Of a DNA stretch of 64,000 nucleotides, positions 35,165 through 42,502 are shown piece by piece. A program made the position numbers and the translations under genes. The DNA is taken from the NCBI RefSeq assembly GCF_014281965.1, contig NZ_JACFTB010000005.1, positions 248,001 through 312,000 of the forward strand, read 5' to 3'. This DNA is from Rhodococcus sp. BP22 (GTDB lineage: Bacteria > Actinomycetota > Actinomycetes > Mycobacteriales > Mycobacteriaceae). The notes under the pieces are model-generated. The model had not been told where the DNA came from. It searched no databases and saw nothing but the letters and a program-made list of their open reading frames with translations. Position 1 is the first letter of the stretch; every line of letters starts with the position of its first letter.

Positions 35165-36280
35165 ATGCATACCGATCTGTCGGAAAAGTTCGGAATAGAA
35201 TTTCCGATCTTCGGCTTCACTCCGTCCGAACATGTCGCTGCGGCGATCAGCCGAGCCGGCGGACTCGGTGTGCTCGGCTGTGTGCGGTTCAACGACGCCG
35301 AAGAACTAGACGCGGTGCTGACCTGGATGGATGAGAACACCGACGGTAAGCCGTACGGTGTCGACATCGTCATGCCGGCGAAGATTCCCACCGAGGGCGC
35401 GTCGGTGGACTTGAACGAATTGATCCCGGCCGAGCATCGAGCGTTCATCGATCGGACGCTCGACCAGCTCGGTGTGCCGCCGCTCGACGACGATGCGGCA
35501 CGTAACGAAGGGGTGCTCGGCTGGCTGCACTCGGTGGCCCGCTCGCACGTCGACGTCGCGCTGAAGCATCCGATCAAGTTGATCGCCAACGCGCTGGGTT
35601 CGCCGCCGAACGATGTGATCGTGCAGGCACACGAGCACGGCGTACCAGTCGCAGCGCTGGCAGGTACGGCGGAACACGCGCGCAGACACATCGAAAACGG
35701 TGTCGACATCGTCATCGCTCAGGGGTATGAAGCTGGGGGTCATACCGGTGAGATCGCTTCGATGGTGCTGCTACCCGAGGTCGTCGAGGCGTTGGGCGAC
35801 TCGGGCGCAGTTCTTGCGGCAGGCGGAATCGGCAGCGGACGGCAAGTAGCGGCCGCTCTGGCGCTCGGCGCACAAGGTGTCTGGATGGGATCGATGTGGC
35901 TGACAGCGGCCGAGTATCGCCTCGGTGCACGCGTGGAGGGCAAGCCGTCGGCTATGCAGGAAGCGTTGTTGACGGCGACATCGAGCGATACGGTTCGAAC
36001 TCGCATCTACTCGGGTAAACCCGCGCGTTTGCTCAAGACCAAGTGGACCGAGGCGTGGAACAGCGCCGAGGCCCCGGAACCGCTACCGATGCCGTTGCAG
36101 AACATCTTGGTCAGTGAAGCGCATCAACGAATCAACAACGCCGACAATCCCGAGGTGGTGGCCATGCCGGTGGGACAGATCGTCGGCAGGATGAACGAGA
36201 TTCGTCCGGTCGCGGACATCATCGCCGATTTGGTGGACGGGTTCGAAGAAGCAGTCAGCAGGCTCGACAAAATTCGCTAG
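35165..36280 (+). CDS. FMN-dependent oxidoreductase, nitronate monooxygenase / 2-nitropropane dioxygenase family
   Basis: 371 residues, TIM-barrel NMO family. SRAGGLGVLG at the first strands, the AQGYEAGGHTG FMN-phosphate motif and LAAGGIGSGRQVAAALALGA are clear. It lies 6 nt after fadD19 and before a strong terminator, so it belongs to that sterol operon. Related flavoproteins in the KstR/KstR2 regulons act as CoA-ester reductases or dehydrogenases rather than nitronate oxidases, so a steroid-CoA redox step is plausible but not shown. Confidence 0.88.
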   Translation: MHTDLSEKFGIEFPIFGFTPSEHVAAAISRAGGLGVLGCVRFNDAEELDAVLTWMDENTDGKPYGVDIVMPAKIPTEGASVDLNELIPAEHRAFIDRTLDQLGVPPLDDDAARNEGVLGWLHSVARSHVDVALKHPIKLIANALGSPPNDVIVQAHEHGVPVAALAGTAEHARRHIENGVDIVIAQGYEAGGHTGEIASMVLLPEVVEALGDSGAVLAAGGIGSGRQVAAALALGAQGVWMGSMWLTAAEYRLGARVEGKPSAMQEALLTATSSDTVRTRIYSGKPARLLKTKWTEAWNSAEAPEPLPMPLQNILVSEAHQRINNADNPEVVAMPVGQIVGRMNEIRPVADIIADLVDGFEEAVSRLDKIR

Positions 36281-36326
36281 ATGATTCGGCGGGCTCACGC
36301 GATTACGCGTGAGCCCGCCGAATCAT
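36281..36326. terminator. strong hairpin terminator after the fadD19 operon
   Basis: Perfect 21-bp stem (36281-36301 with 36306-36326) and loop ATTA, starting right after the TAG stop at 36278-36280. Confidence 0.93.
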
Positions 36327-36432
36327 GTTGCGGGGGAGTGTGTGTCGAGGCAGATAAGTTCCGTTGCGGCCGGGTGGGGGCGCTCGAGGCGAGCAACGGG
36401 TTCCGAGCCGACTAGGGTTGGGTCACACACGA

Positions 36433-36459
36433 ATGAACGAACCGAATGGAGACTCGTAG
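36433..36459 (+). CDS. possible 8-codon leader peptide (MNEPNGDS)
   Basis: ATG 36433 runs MNEPNGDS to a TAG whose last base is the G of the downstream GTG start (TAGTG, 36457-36461). TAGGGT at 36413-36418 could be the -10, putting this ATG near the 5' end of the message. It may couple translation of the next gene; chance occurrence is possible. Confidence 0.35.
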   Translation: MNEPNGDS

Positions 36460-36698
36460 TGGCTTCCGCGATCGCAGCAGGCGACCTGGTCCAGGCGAAC
36501 GGGCACGCCGGCCCGTGGAAAGTGCTCGAGATTCGACAGGGTCTCGCACTTTTGGAACATCACGGCGGCCATCGACTCTCGGTGCGGACCACCACATTGT
36601 CGGTGGTCCGCAAAGGTTCTCCTGGGGAAGAGTCGCAGCCCACGGGCTCCTCGGCAGCAGCGGTCGACGAGCCGCCGTCACCTACTCTTTTCGACTGA
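36459..36698 (+). CDS. small conserved-looking cytoplasmic protein (79 aa), unknown function
   Basis: From GTG 36459 with GGAG 7 nt upstream. The first 50 residues look like an SH3-like beta barrel (GDLVQANGHAGPWKVLEI, then LALLEHHGGHRLSVRTTTLS). The tail is Ser/Pro/Glu-rich and ends PPSPTLFD. No signal or TM segment. Flanked on both sides by strong terminators, so it is an independent transcript. Family not recognised; a KOW/SH3-type binding module is only a shape-based guess. Confidence 0.75.
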   Translation: MASAIAAGDLVQANGHAGPWKVLEIRQGLALLEHHGGHRLSVRTTTLSVVRKGSPGEESQPTGSSAAAVDEPPSPTLFD

Positions 36699-36751
36699 CT
36701 GGCCGTTAGAGGGTCTGCCCGAAAATTACCGCGGGGCACGCCTTCTCGGTG

Positions 36752-36783
36752 TCGCCCGACCTGGCGTGTACCAGGTCGGGCGA
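36752..36783. terminator. bidirectional hairpin terminator
   Basis: Perfect 13-bp stem (TCGCCCGACCTGG with 36771-36783), loop CGTGTA, between the convergent small gene and fadE27. Confidence 0.88.
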
Positions 36784-36794
36784 TAAGTCCGAAA

Positions 36795-37886
36795 TCAGGC
36801 AGGCACGTCGGCGAGAGCGGAACCTAGACGGCGCAGCTGAGCGGTGGCATGTCCGTAGGCGAACTCTGCTCGCTTGGCGACGAGGAAGTATCGGTGCACC
36901 GGATGATCGCGATCGAGCCCGACGCCACCGTGAATGTGCACCAGCGTGTGCGCGACGCGGTGGCCTGCGTCCGCTGCCCAGAACTTCGCGACCGCAACAT
37001 CTTCGTCACCGTTGTTGCCTGCGGAGAGGCTCCACGCTGCCTTCCAGAGCGTCAACCGGGCGCCCTTGACGTCGATGTACCCGTCGGCCAACCGCTGTGC
37101 GACGGCCTGGAAGCTGCCGATCGGCTTACCGAACTGAACACGTTCACGGGCGTACTCGGCGGTGAGCCGGAGCGATTCCTCCAGGACCCCGACCTGGTAT
37201 GCGCAGGTTCCGAGCGTGACGCGTGCCAGAACCCAGCGCGTGACATCCGGATCTGCGAGCAACCGGGTCGAGTCGACCTGCACCGAGTTCAATTCGAGAA
37301 CTCCGATGCTGCGATTGTCGACGCCCTGCTGGGGTAGGACCGTGACGCCGGCGTCGTCCGAGCGGACGAGAAACGCGCCTGCGGCCGTCGTGACGAGGAA
37401 GCCGTCGGCGACGGGTGCACTGTCGACGCCGATCTTGGAGCCGGTCAAAGTCCAGCCGGTGTCGGTGCGGTCTGCTCGTGTCAACGGGTCGAGCGGCTCG
37501 CCGTGTTCTTCATCGATTGCCAACGTCAGGATCGAGCTGCCGGCAACGGCTGGGGCTGCCCACTCGGTCCGCTGCTCGTCCGAACCGAACCGAGCGATCG
37601 CCGCGGCGACCGAAGTAGTTGCCACGAACGGGACGGCGGCAAGGCCTCTGCCGAGTTCGATGGCGATCGACGATGCTTCCAGTTCGCCGTACCCGTCTCC
37701 GCCGATGGACTCGGGCGCGGTAGCCGACAGAAGTCCGCCGGACGTCAGCGCATCCCACAGGGCGCGGTCGATGGTGTCCGGGTTGGAATCCAGCTGTCGC
37801 TGAACGTCGTTCGTGCTGTATTTGGTAACGATGTCATGGGTGAGCCCGGCGAGATCGCGCTGAGCCTCGGTGGTGGTGAAGTCCAT
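36795..37886 (-). CDS. fadE27: acyl-CoA dehydrogenase FadE27 (beta subunit partner of FadE26)
   Basis: 363 residues, acyl-CoA dehydrogenase fold. It shows the FGKPIGSFQAVAQRLAD and HIHGGVGLDRDHPVHRYF signatures but lacks the usual catalytic Glu context, as in the catalytically different subunit of steroid-specific heterotetramers. In mycobacteria FadE26-FadE27 (ChsE4-ChsE5) form an alpha2beta2 enzyme that dehydrogenates cholesterol side-chain CoA esters. Located 19 nt after fadE26 in one operon. Confidence 0.93.
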   Translation of the reverse strand: MDFTTTEAQRDLAGLTHDIVTKYSTNDVQRQLDSNPDTIDRALWDALTSGGLLSATAPESIGGDGYGELEASSIAIELGRGLAAVPFVATTSVAAAIARFGSDEQRTEWAAPAVAGSSILTLAIDEEHGEPLDPLTRADRTDTGWTLTGSKIGVDSAPVADGFLVTTAAGAFLVRSDDAGVTVLPQQGVDNRSIGVLELNSVQVDSTRLLADPDVTRWVLARVTLGTCAYQVGVLEESLRLTAEYARERVQFGKPIGSFQAVAQRLADGYIDVKGARLTLWKAAWSLSAGNNGDEDVAVAKFWAADAGHRVAHTLVHIHGGVGLDRDHPVHRYFLVAKRAEFAYGHATAQLRRLGSALADVPA

Positions 37887-37905
37887 TTCATTCTCTCCCG
37901 AAAAG

Positions 37906-39084
37906 TCAGCGTGCAGATGCGGGCAGGCCGAGCGCGGTCATGCCGATGATGTCGCGTTGCACCTCGTTGGTGCCGCCGCCGAAGGTGAGGATCAACGAAG
38001 AGCGATGCAGCCTTTCGAGTCGACCCTGTAGTTGGGCGCCAGGCGAGCCGCGCCGGAACGTGGCGGATGGCCCGAGGATTTCCATCATCGTGCGGTATGC
38101 CTCGGTTGCCAGTTCGGTGCCGTACACCTTGTTCGCCGACGCGTCGGCCGGGCCGGGGGTGGAGCTGGCGGCGGTGATTTCCCAGTTCAGCAGTTCGAGG
38201 TAGGACGCCTTCGCGTGGACCCGAGCGAGTGCAATCTGCACCCATTCCTGATCGATGATCCGAGTGCCGTCCGGCTTCTTGGTGTTCTGCGCCCACGCAC
38301 GGACCTCACGGAGAGAAGCGACGAGCGGACCGGCCGAGGTGAGAGCGACACGCTCGTGGTTGAGCTGGTTGGTGATCAGCGACCAACCGCGGTTCTCTTC
38401 GCCCACGAGTGCGGTCTTGGGTACTCGCACATCCTGGTAGTAGGTCGCGCTGGTGTCAGGACCTGCCATCGTGTGCACCGGAGTGGTGGAGAAGCCTTCG
38501 GCGTCGGTGGGAACGATCAGCATGCTGATCCCGCGGTGCTTGCGAGCCTCGGGATCGGTACGGCACGCGAGCCACACGTAGTCGGCGTACTTGATGAGCG
38601 AGGTCCACATTTTCTGGCCGTTGATGACGTAGTCGTCGCCGTCGTGGACTGCTGTGGTGCGCAGCGCTGCCAGGTCGGTGCCTGCTTCCGGCTCGGAGTA
38701 GCCGATCGAGAAGTGCAGATCGCCGGCAGAAATACGAGGAAGGAAGTACGCCTTCTGCTCCGGCGTGCCGAACGCCATGAGAGTCGGCGCGACACTGTTG
38801 ATGGTCAAGAAGGGAACCGGTGCTCCCGCGGTGGCGGCTTCGTCGGTGAAGATGAGCTGGTCCATGGCCGAACGTGCCTGGCCACCGAACTCGGTAGGCC
38901 AACCGAGCGCGAGCCAACCGTCGGTACCCATCTGTTTGACTACATCGCGATAAACGGTGCCCTCACCGTATTCACCGGATGTCGAGCTCAGTGCCTCGCG
39001 GCGCTCGGGAGTGATCAGGGTGGCGAAGTAGGCGCGTAATTCGGCGCGCAACTCGGCCTGTTCCTCCGTGTACATGATCCGCAT
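37906..39084 (-). CDS. fadE26: acyl-CoA dehydrogenase FadE26 (steroid-CoA specific)
   Basis: 392 residues. FSIGYSEPEAGTDLAALRT and NGQKMWTSLIKYADYVWLA are acyl-CoA dehydrogenase FAD/substrate motifs. LTFGGGTNEVQRDIIGM forms the C-terminal FAD-binding signature. Strong similarity to FadE26 of the cholesterol regulon; partner of FadE27. ATG 39084 (an internal MYTEEQ Met is a minor alternative). Divergent from fdxD with an exact KstR box between them. Confidence 0.95.
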   Translation of the reverse strand: MRIMYTEEQAELRAELRAYFATLITPERREALSSTSGEYGEGTVYRDVVKQMGTDGWLALGWPTEFGGQARSAMDQLIFTDEAATAGAPVPFLTINSVAPTLMAFGTPEQKAYFLPRISAGDLHFSIGYSEPEAGTDLAALRTTAVHDGDDYVINGQKMWTSLIKYADYVWLACRTDPEARKHRGISMLIVPTDAEGFSTTPVHTMAGPDTSATYYQDVRVPKTALVGEENRGWSLITNQLNHERVALTSAGPLVASLREVRAWAQNTKKPDGTRIIDQEWVQIALARVHAKASYLELLNWEITAASSTPGPADASANKVYGTELATEAYRTMMEILGPSATFRRGSPGAQLQGRLERLHRSSLILTFGGGTNEVQRDIIGMTALGLPASAR

Positions 39085-39174
39085 ATCAGTGGTCCTCTCG
39101 TGCCCGGAATCTGCAACAAGTTCATAGTGAGTCGACGTCGGTATCCGTGCGCCACCCTCAGGTAGGTCGAATCA

Positions 39175-39204
39175 TTGCACACGGGGTGGAACACGTTCTA
39201 GTCT
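39175..39204 (+). promoter_or_regulatory. KstR box and fdxD-direction promoter, fadE26/fdxD divergent region
   Basis: TTGCAC (39175-39180), 18-bp spacer, TAGTCT (39199-39204). TGGAACACGTTCTA at 39187-39200 matches TnnAACnnGTTnnA exactly and fills the spacer. The site should also govern fadE26-fadE27 on the other strand. The fdxD start is about 110 nt downstream, leaving an unusually long leader. Confidence 0.85.
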
Positions 39205-39312
39205 TGAGGGATAAGTGGCCCGTCGACCGGGCGTGCGGCTTCGAACCTGGGGCCGATCGGGCACGTACGGGCGACGGCGCAAGCGCATCACAAATGAAAG
39301 TGGGTATCGACA

Positions 39313-39501
39313 GTGCTCGAGGTTGATTTCGATCGGTGTGAAGCGAACGGTGTGTGCGTAGGTGTGGCACCCCAGGTGTTCGACCTGGACGACGACGACC
39401 AGCTGGTGGTGTCCGATGCTGCAGACCTGCCCGAGAACAAGGCGGACGTGGACGAGGCGATAGCGGGTTGCCCGCGAGCCGCACTGCGGTGGAAGGAATA
39501 G
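39313..39501 (+). CDS. fdxD: [3Fe-4S] ferredoxin FdxD
   Basis: 62 residues. Three cysteines in the pattern C-x5-C ... C-P (DRCEANGVCVGVAP, AIAGCPRAAL) mark a single [3Fe-4S] ferredoxin. It matches FdxD of the mce4/cholesterol cluster and probably carries electrons for a sterol P450 or the acyl-CoA dehydrogenases. GTG 39313 is chosen by homology; a short out-of-frame ATG at 39294 (MKVGIDSARG) overlaps it. hsd4A follows behind its own KstR box. Confidence 0.93.
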   Translation: MLEVDFDRCEANGVCVGVAPQVFDLDDDDQLVVSDAADLPENKADVDEAIAGCPRAALRWKE

Positions 39502-39506
39502 ATTGC

Positions 39507-39536
39507 TTGCCACAAACATAGAACACGTTCTACAGT
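39507..39536 (+). promoter_or_regulatory. hsd4A promoter with exact KstR box
   Basis: TTGCCA (39507-39512), 18-bp spacer, TACAGT (39531-39536), then 7 nt to GTG 39544, so probably leaderless. The KstR box TAGAACACGTTCTA (39519-39532) is exact, with symmetric TAGAAC/GTTCTA arms, and overlaps the -10. Confidence 0.85.
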
Positions 39537-39543
39537 CCGGAAC

Positions 39544-40473
39544 GTGAACGAAGAAGAGGTACGACTCGACGACAGGGTAGCGCTCGTAACCGGTGCTGCG
39601 TCCGGACTCGGCCGCGCGGAGGCTATCGGCCTCGCGCAGGCGGGTGCTGACATAGTGCTCGGCGATATCGCATCGGGACCCGCCGCGGACGAGACGATCG
39701 CGGCGATCGAGGCGACTGGCCGTCGGGTGGTCTTCGTGCCGGGCGACGTGAGCGAACGTTCCACTGCCGACGCCATGTTCGCGGCCGCGCAGGATAAGTT
39801 CGGCCGCGTCGACATCGTCGTCAACAATGCTGGAATCGTCCGAGATCGCATGCTGTTCAACATGTCCGACGACGACTGGGATGCAGTCATCCGGGTGCAT
39901 CTACGCGGGCACTTTCTGCTCACGCGCAACGCAGGCGCCTACTGGCGAGGCGAATCCAAGAAAGCAGGCGCGCCGGTATACGGCCGGATCGTCAACACCT
40001 CTTCCGAGGCAGGGTTGTTGGGACCAGAGGGGCAGGCCAACTACGGCGCTGCCAAAGCTGGAATCACGGCACTGACGTTGTCGGCATCGCGGGCGTTGTC
40101 ACGCTATGGGGTTCGCGCCAATGCGATCTGCCCCCGTGGTCGTACGACGATGACCGAGGCTGTCTTCGGCGATGCACCGGCCGACGGAATCGATCCGTTG
40201 GCACCGGAGCACGTGTCGACACTGGTGACCTACCTGTCCTCGCCTGCCTCGGACGCCGTCAACGGGCAGGTCTTCATCGTCTACGGGCCGATGGTGGCTC
40301 TCATGGCTGCCCCCGTCGTCGAGCAGCGGTTCGATGCAACTTCGGGTGCGTGGACGCCGCTGTCCCTCGGGGCCGAGCTGAGTACCTACTTCGATGGGCG
40401 TGACCCTTCGAAGACTTTCTCGGCCAGTGCGGCGCTCAACCTGGACGCGCCGAAGGTCACGGCCAGTCCATAG
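39544..40473 (+). CDS. hsd4A: short-chain dehydrogenase Hsd4A (17-beta-hydroxysteroid / 3-hydroxyacyl-CoA dehydrogenase)
   Basis: 309 residues. Rossmann motif TGAASGLGRAEA, VNNAGIVRDRM, catalytic Ser in NTSSEAG and the YGAAK pair. A C-terminal extension of about 60 residues (ATSGAWTPLSLGAELSTYF) is typical of the MFE-2-like dehydrogenase unit. Matches Rv3502c/Hsd4A, which oxidises the 22-hydroxy-CoA side-chain intermediate of cholesterol. GTG start just after the -10. A box-containing hairpin lies downstream. Confidence 0.92.
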   Translation: MNEEEVRLDDRVALVTGAASGLGRAEAIGLAQAGADIVLGDIASGPAADETIAAIEATGRRVVFVPGDVSERSTADAMFAAAQDKFGRVDIVVNNAGIVRDRMLFNMSDDDWDAVIRVHLRGHFLLTRNAGAYWRGESKKAGAPVYGRIVNTSSEAGLLGPEGQANYGAAKAGITALTLSASRALSRYGVRANAICPRGRTTMTEAVFGDAPADGIDPLAPEHVSTLVTYLSSPASDAVNGQVFIVYGPMVALMAAPVVEQRFDATSGAWTPLSLGAELSTYFDGRDPSKTFSASAALNLDAPKVTASP

Positions 40474-40564
40474 CTTTTCGATTTCGGCCACATCGAGGGC
40501 GATGTCGGGCGAAGATAATGCGGGCGCGTGGGTTCAAATGTGGTTCTACGTTGTTTCAGCGATG

Positions 40565-40602
40565 CGGGTGCAAAACTAGATCACGTTCTAGTTTTGCACC
40601 CG
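40565..40602. terminator. hairpin terminator that also contains a KstR-like box
   Basis: Perfect 16-bp stem (CGGGTGCAAAACTAGA with 40587-40602), loop TCACGT, then TTTCTT. TAGATCACGTTCTA at 40577-40590 matches the KstR box of hsd4A with one mismatch. Confidence 0.8.
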
Positions 40603-40648
40603 TTTCTTCACGGTGAACTCGCCGCCTGCAGTGGTCGAGCAACTCCCC

Positions 40649-40670
40649 TCGAATGTCGCGACATTCGAGT
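40649..40670. promoter_or_regulatory. 22-bp perfect palindrome upstream of the mce4 operon
   Basis: CTCGAATGTCG followed immediately by its reverse complement, with no spacer. It lies about 115-135 bp upstream of the mce4 -35. Likely a protein-binding dyad; it is unlike the KstR box. The rest of 40474-40866 holds the hairpin at 40565-40602 and the mce4 promoter but no gene. Confidence 0.6.
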
Positions 40671-40783
40671 GTCCGGAAGCCAAAACTCCTTTCCTGCAAT
40701 GTAAGTGAATAGAAGGGCCGTACGCGATGTGTACGACACTCACGCGTGAATCGAACCGTCCAATATCGAGATCGGTCGATTCT

Positions 40784-40812
40784 TTGACTACTGAACGTGT
40801 TCTAGTTAACAT
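40784..40812 (+). promoter_or_regulatory. mce4 operon promoter with KstR box
   Basis: TTGACT (40784-40789), exact 17-bp spacer, TAACAT (40807-40812). CTGAACGTGTTCTA (40791-40804, one mismatch to the KstR consensus) fills the spacer. Start expected near 40819, about 48 nt before yrbE4A, which has GGGAGG. Confidence 0.88.
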
Positions 40813-40866
40813 GAGCTGGACGGCCATGACTTGGATCACAGTGTCGCATGTAGCGAGGGAGGTTTC

Positions 40867-41631
40867 ATGAACGACGTTCTCCTCGTACCCCTTCGTGCGG
40901 TAGGCGCCTTCTTCGACATGTCGTGGTACACCCTCCGTTCGGTGTTCCGTCGGCCGTTTCAGCGTCAAGAGTTCATCGACCAGGCGTGGTTCATCGCCCG
41001 TGTGTCGATGGTGCCGACCGTCCTGGTGGCCGTGCCTTTCACCGTGTTGGTCAGCTTCACCATCAACATTCTTCTCCGCGAGATCGGTGCAGCCGACCTC
41101 AGTGGCGCGGGTGCTGCTCTTGGAGCTGTCACGCAGGTCGGGCCCATCGTCACGGTGCTCATCGTCGCTGGAGCAGGCGCGACCGCCATCTGTGCCGACC
41201 TCGCCGCACGCACCATCCGCGAAGAAATCGACGCGATGCGGGTGCTCGGCATCAACCCGATCCACCGCCTCGTCGTCCCGCGAGTGCTTGCCTCGACGGT
41301 CATCGCACTGCTACTCAACGGCCTGGTGAGCACCATCGGCATTCTCGGCGGCTTCGTGTTCTCCGTCTTCCTTCAAGGTGTCAACCCGGGGGCCTTCGTC
41401 AACGGCATCACGCTGCTGACCGGCTTCGGTGAACTCATCGTCTCGCAGGTCAAGGCCGGTCTGTTCGGAATGATCGCCGGTCTCGTCGCGTGCTATCTCG
41501 GGCTGAACGTGCGTGGCGGAGCCAAAAGCGTGGGCGATGCAGTGAATCAGACAGTCGTCTTCGCTTTCATGGCACTGTTCGTCGTCAATGTCGTGGTCAC
41601 CGCCGTCGGTATCAAATTGACAGCCGGATAA
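40867..41631 (+). CDS. yrbE4A: Mce4 permease YrbE4A (MlaE family)
   Basis: 254 residues, six predicted membrane segments. The MlaE/YrbE signature EEIDAMRVLGINPIHRLVVPR, the coupling helix to the ATPase, is present. With YrbE4B it forms the inner-membrane permease of the steroid importer, powered by an MceG-type ATPase encoded elsewhere. ATG 40867 follows GGGAGG; first gene of the KstR-controlled operon. The adjoining yrbE4B starts 13 nt later. Confidence 0.96.
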   Translation: MNDVLLVPLRAVGAFFDMSWYTLRSVFRRPFQRQEFIDQAWFIARVSMVPTVLVAVPFTVLVSFTINILLREIGAADLSGAGAALGAVTQVGPIVTVLIVAGAGATAICADLAARTIREEIDAMRVLGINPIHRLVVPRVLASTVIALLLNGLVSTIGILGGFVFSVFLQGVNPGAFVNGITLLTGFGELIVSQVKAGLFGMIAGLVACYLGLNVRGGAKSVGDAVNQTVVFAFMALFVVNVVVTAVGIKLTAG

Positions 41632-41644
41632 GGGGGATATAGAG

Positions 41645-42496
41645 ATGGCCCTCGTTACAGCAGGCCGTTTTCCGATGGTGCGCAGGCGGATCGGTCGTGC
41701 GTCGGGCGCGGTGGACCGCCTGGGAGAACAGGCGATCTTCTACATCCGTGCGCTCGCATCGGTGCCACGCGCCGCGGTTCGCTACAAAAAAGAGACTTTG
41801 CGACTCGTCGCCGAGATCAGCATGGGGTCCGGGGCGCTGGCCGTCATCGGCGGAACAGTGGTCATTGTCGGATTTCTAACGCTGTTCGCCGGTGGAACCA
41901 TTGCCGTGCAGGGCTTTTCGTCGCTGGGTAATATCGGTGTCGAGGCACTCACCGGCTTCTTTGCCGCCTTCATCAACGTTCGCATCGCCGCCCCGGTCAT
42001 CGCGGGCATCGGGCTTGCGGCCACAATCGGAGCCGGTTCTACGGCGCAGTTGGGCGCCATGCGGGTTGCCGAGGAAATCGACGCACTGGAATCGATGGCA
42101 ATTCCGTCGATCCCGTACCTGGTCAGCACGCGAGTGCTCGCGGGCATGGTTGCCATCGTGCCGCTCTACTCGCTTGCGGTCATTGCCTCGTTCATCGCGA
42201 GTCGTTTCGCCACGGTGGTGCTCTTCGGCCAGTCTGCGGGCGTCTACGACCACTACTTCGACACATTTTTGATACCGACGGACATACTGTGGTCCTTTGC
42301 CCAAGCCATAGTCATGGCGCTCGCGGTAATGCTGATTCACACGTACTACGGCTTCACTGCCAGCGGCGGTCCGGTCGGCGTCGGGGTGGCTGTCGGAAAC
42401 GCTGTTCGCGCCTCGCTCATCGCAGTCGTGACGGTGACCCTGCTGATCTCGCTGGCCATCTACGGCAGCTCCGGCAACTTCAACCTGTCGGGATAA
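41645..42496 (+). CDS. yrbE4B: Mce4 permease YrbE4B (MlaE family)
   Basis: 283 residues, multispanning. EEIDALESMAIPSIPYLVSTR is the conserved coupling motif. The N-terminal amphipathic region (RRRIGRASGAVDRLGEQAIF) is typical of YrbE B subunits. Pairs with YrbE4A. mce4A begins 6 nt after the stop. Confidence 0.96.
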   Translation: MALVTAGRFPMVRRRIGRASGAVDRLGEQAIFYIRALASVPRAAVRYKKETLRLVAEISMGSGALAVIGGTVVIVGFLTLFAGGTIAVQGFSSLGNIGVEALTGFFAAFINVRIAAPVIAGIGLAATIGAGSTAQLGAMRVAEEIDALESMAIPSIPYLVSTRVLAGMVAIVPLYSLAVIASFIASRFATVVLFGQSAGVYDHYFDTFLIPTDILWSFAQAIVMALAVMLIHTYYGFTASGGPVGVGVAVGNAVRASLIAVVTVTLLISLAIYGSSGNFNLSG

Positions 42497-42502
42497 CGGG
42501 AC

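Noticed and set aside
40588..41265. 225-codon minus frame across the mce4 promoter and yrbE4A
   Set aside because: Runs through the promoter, KstR box and palindrome; composition (His/Asp/Arg-rich) is non-protein-like.
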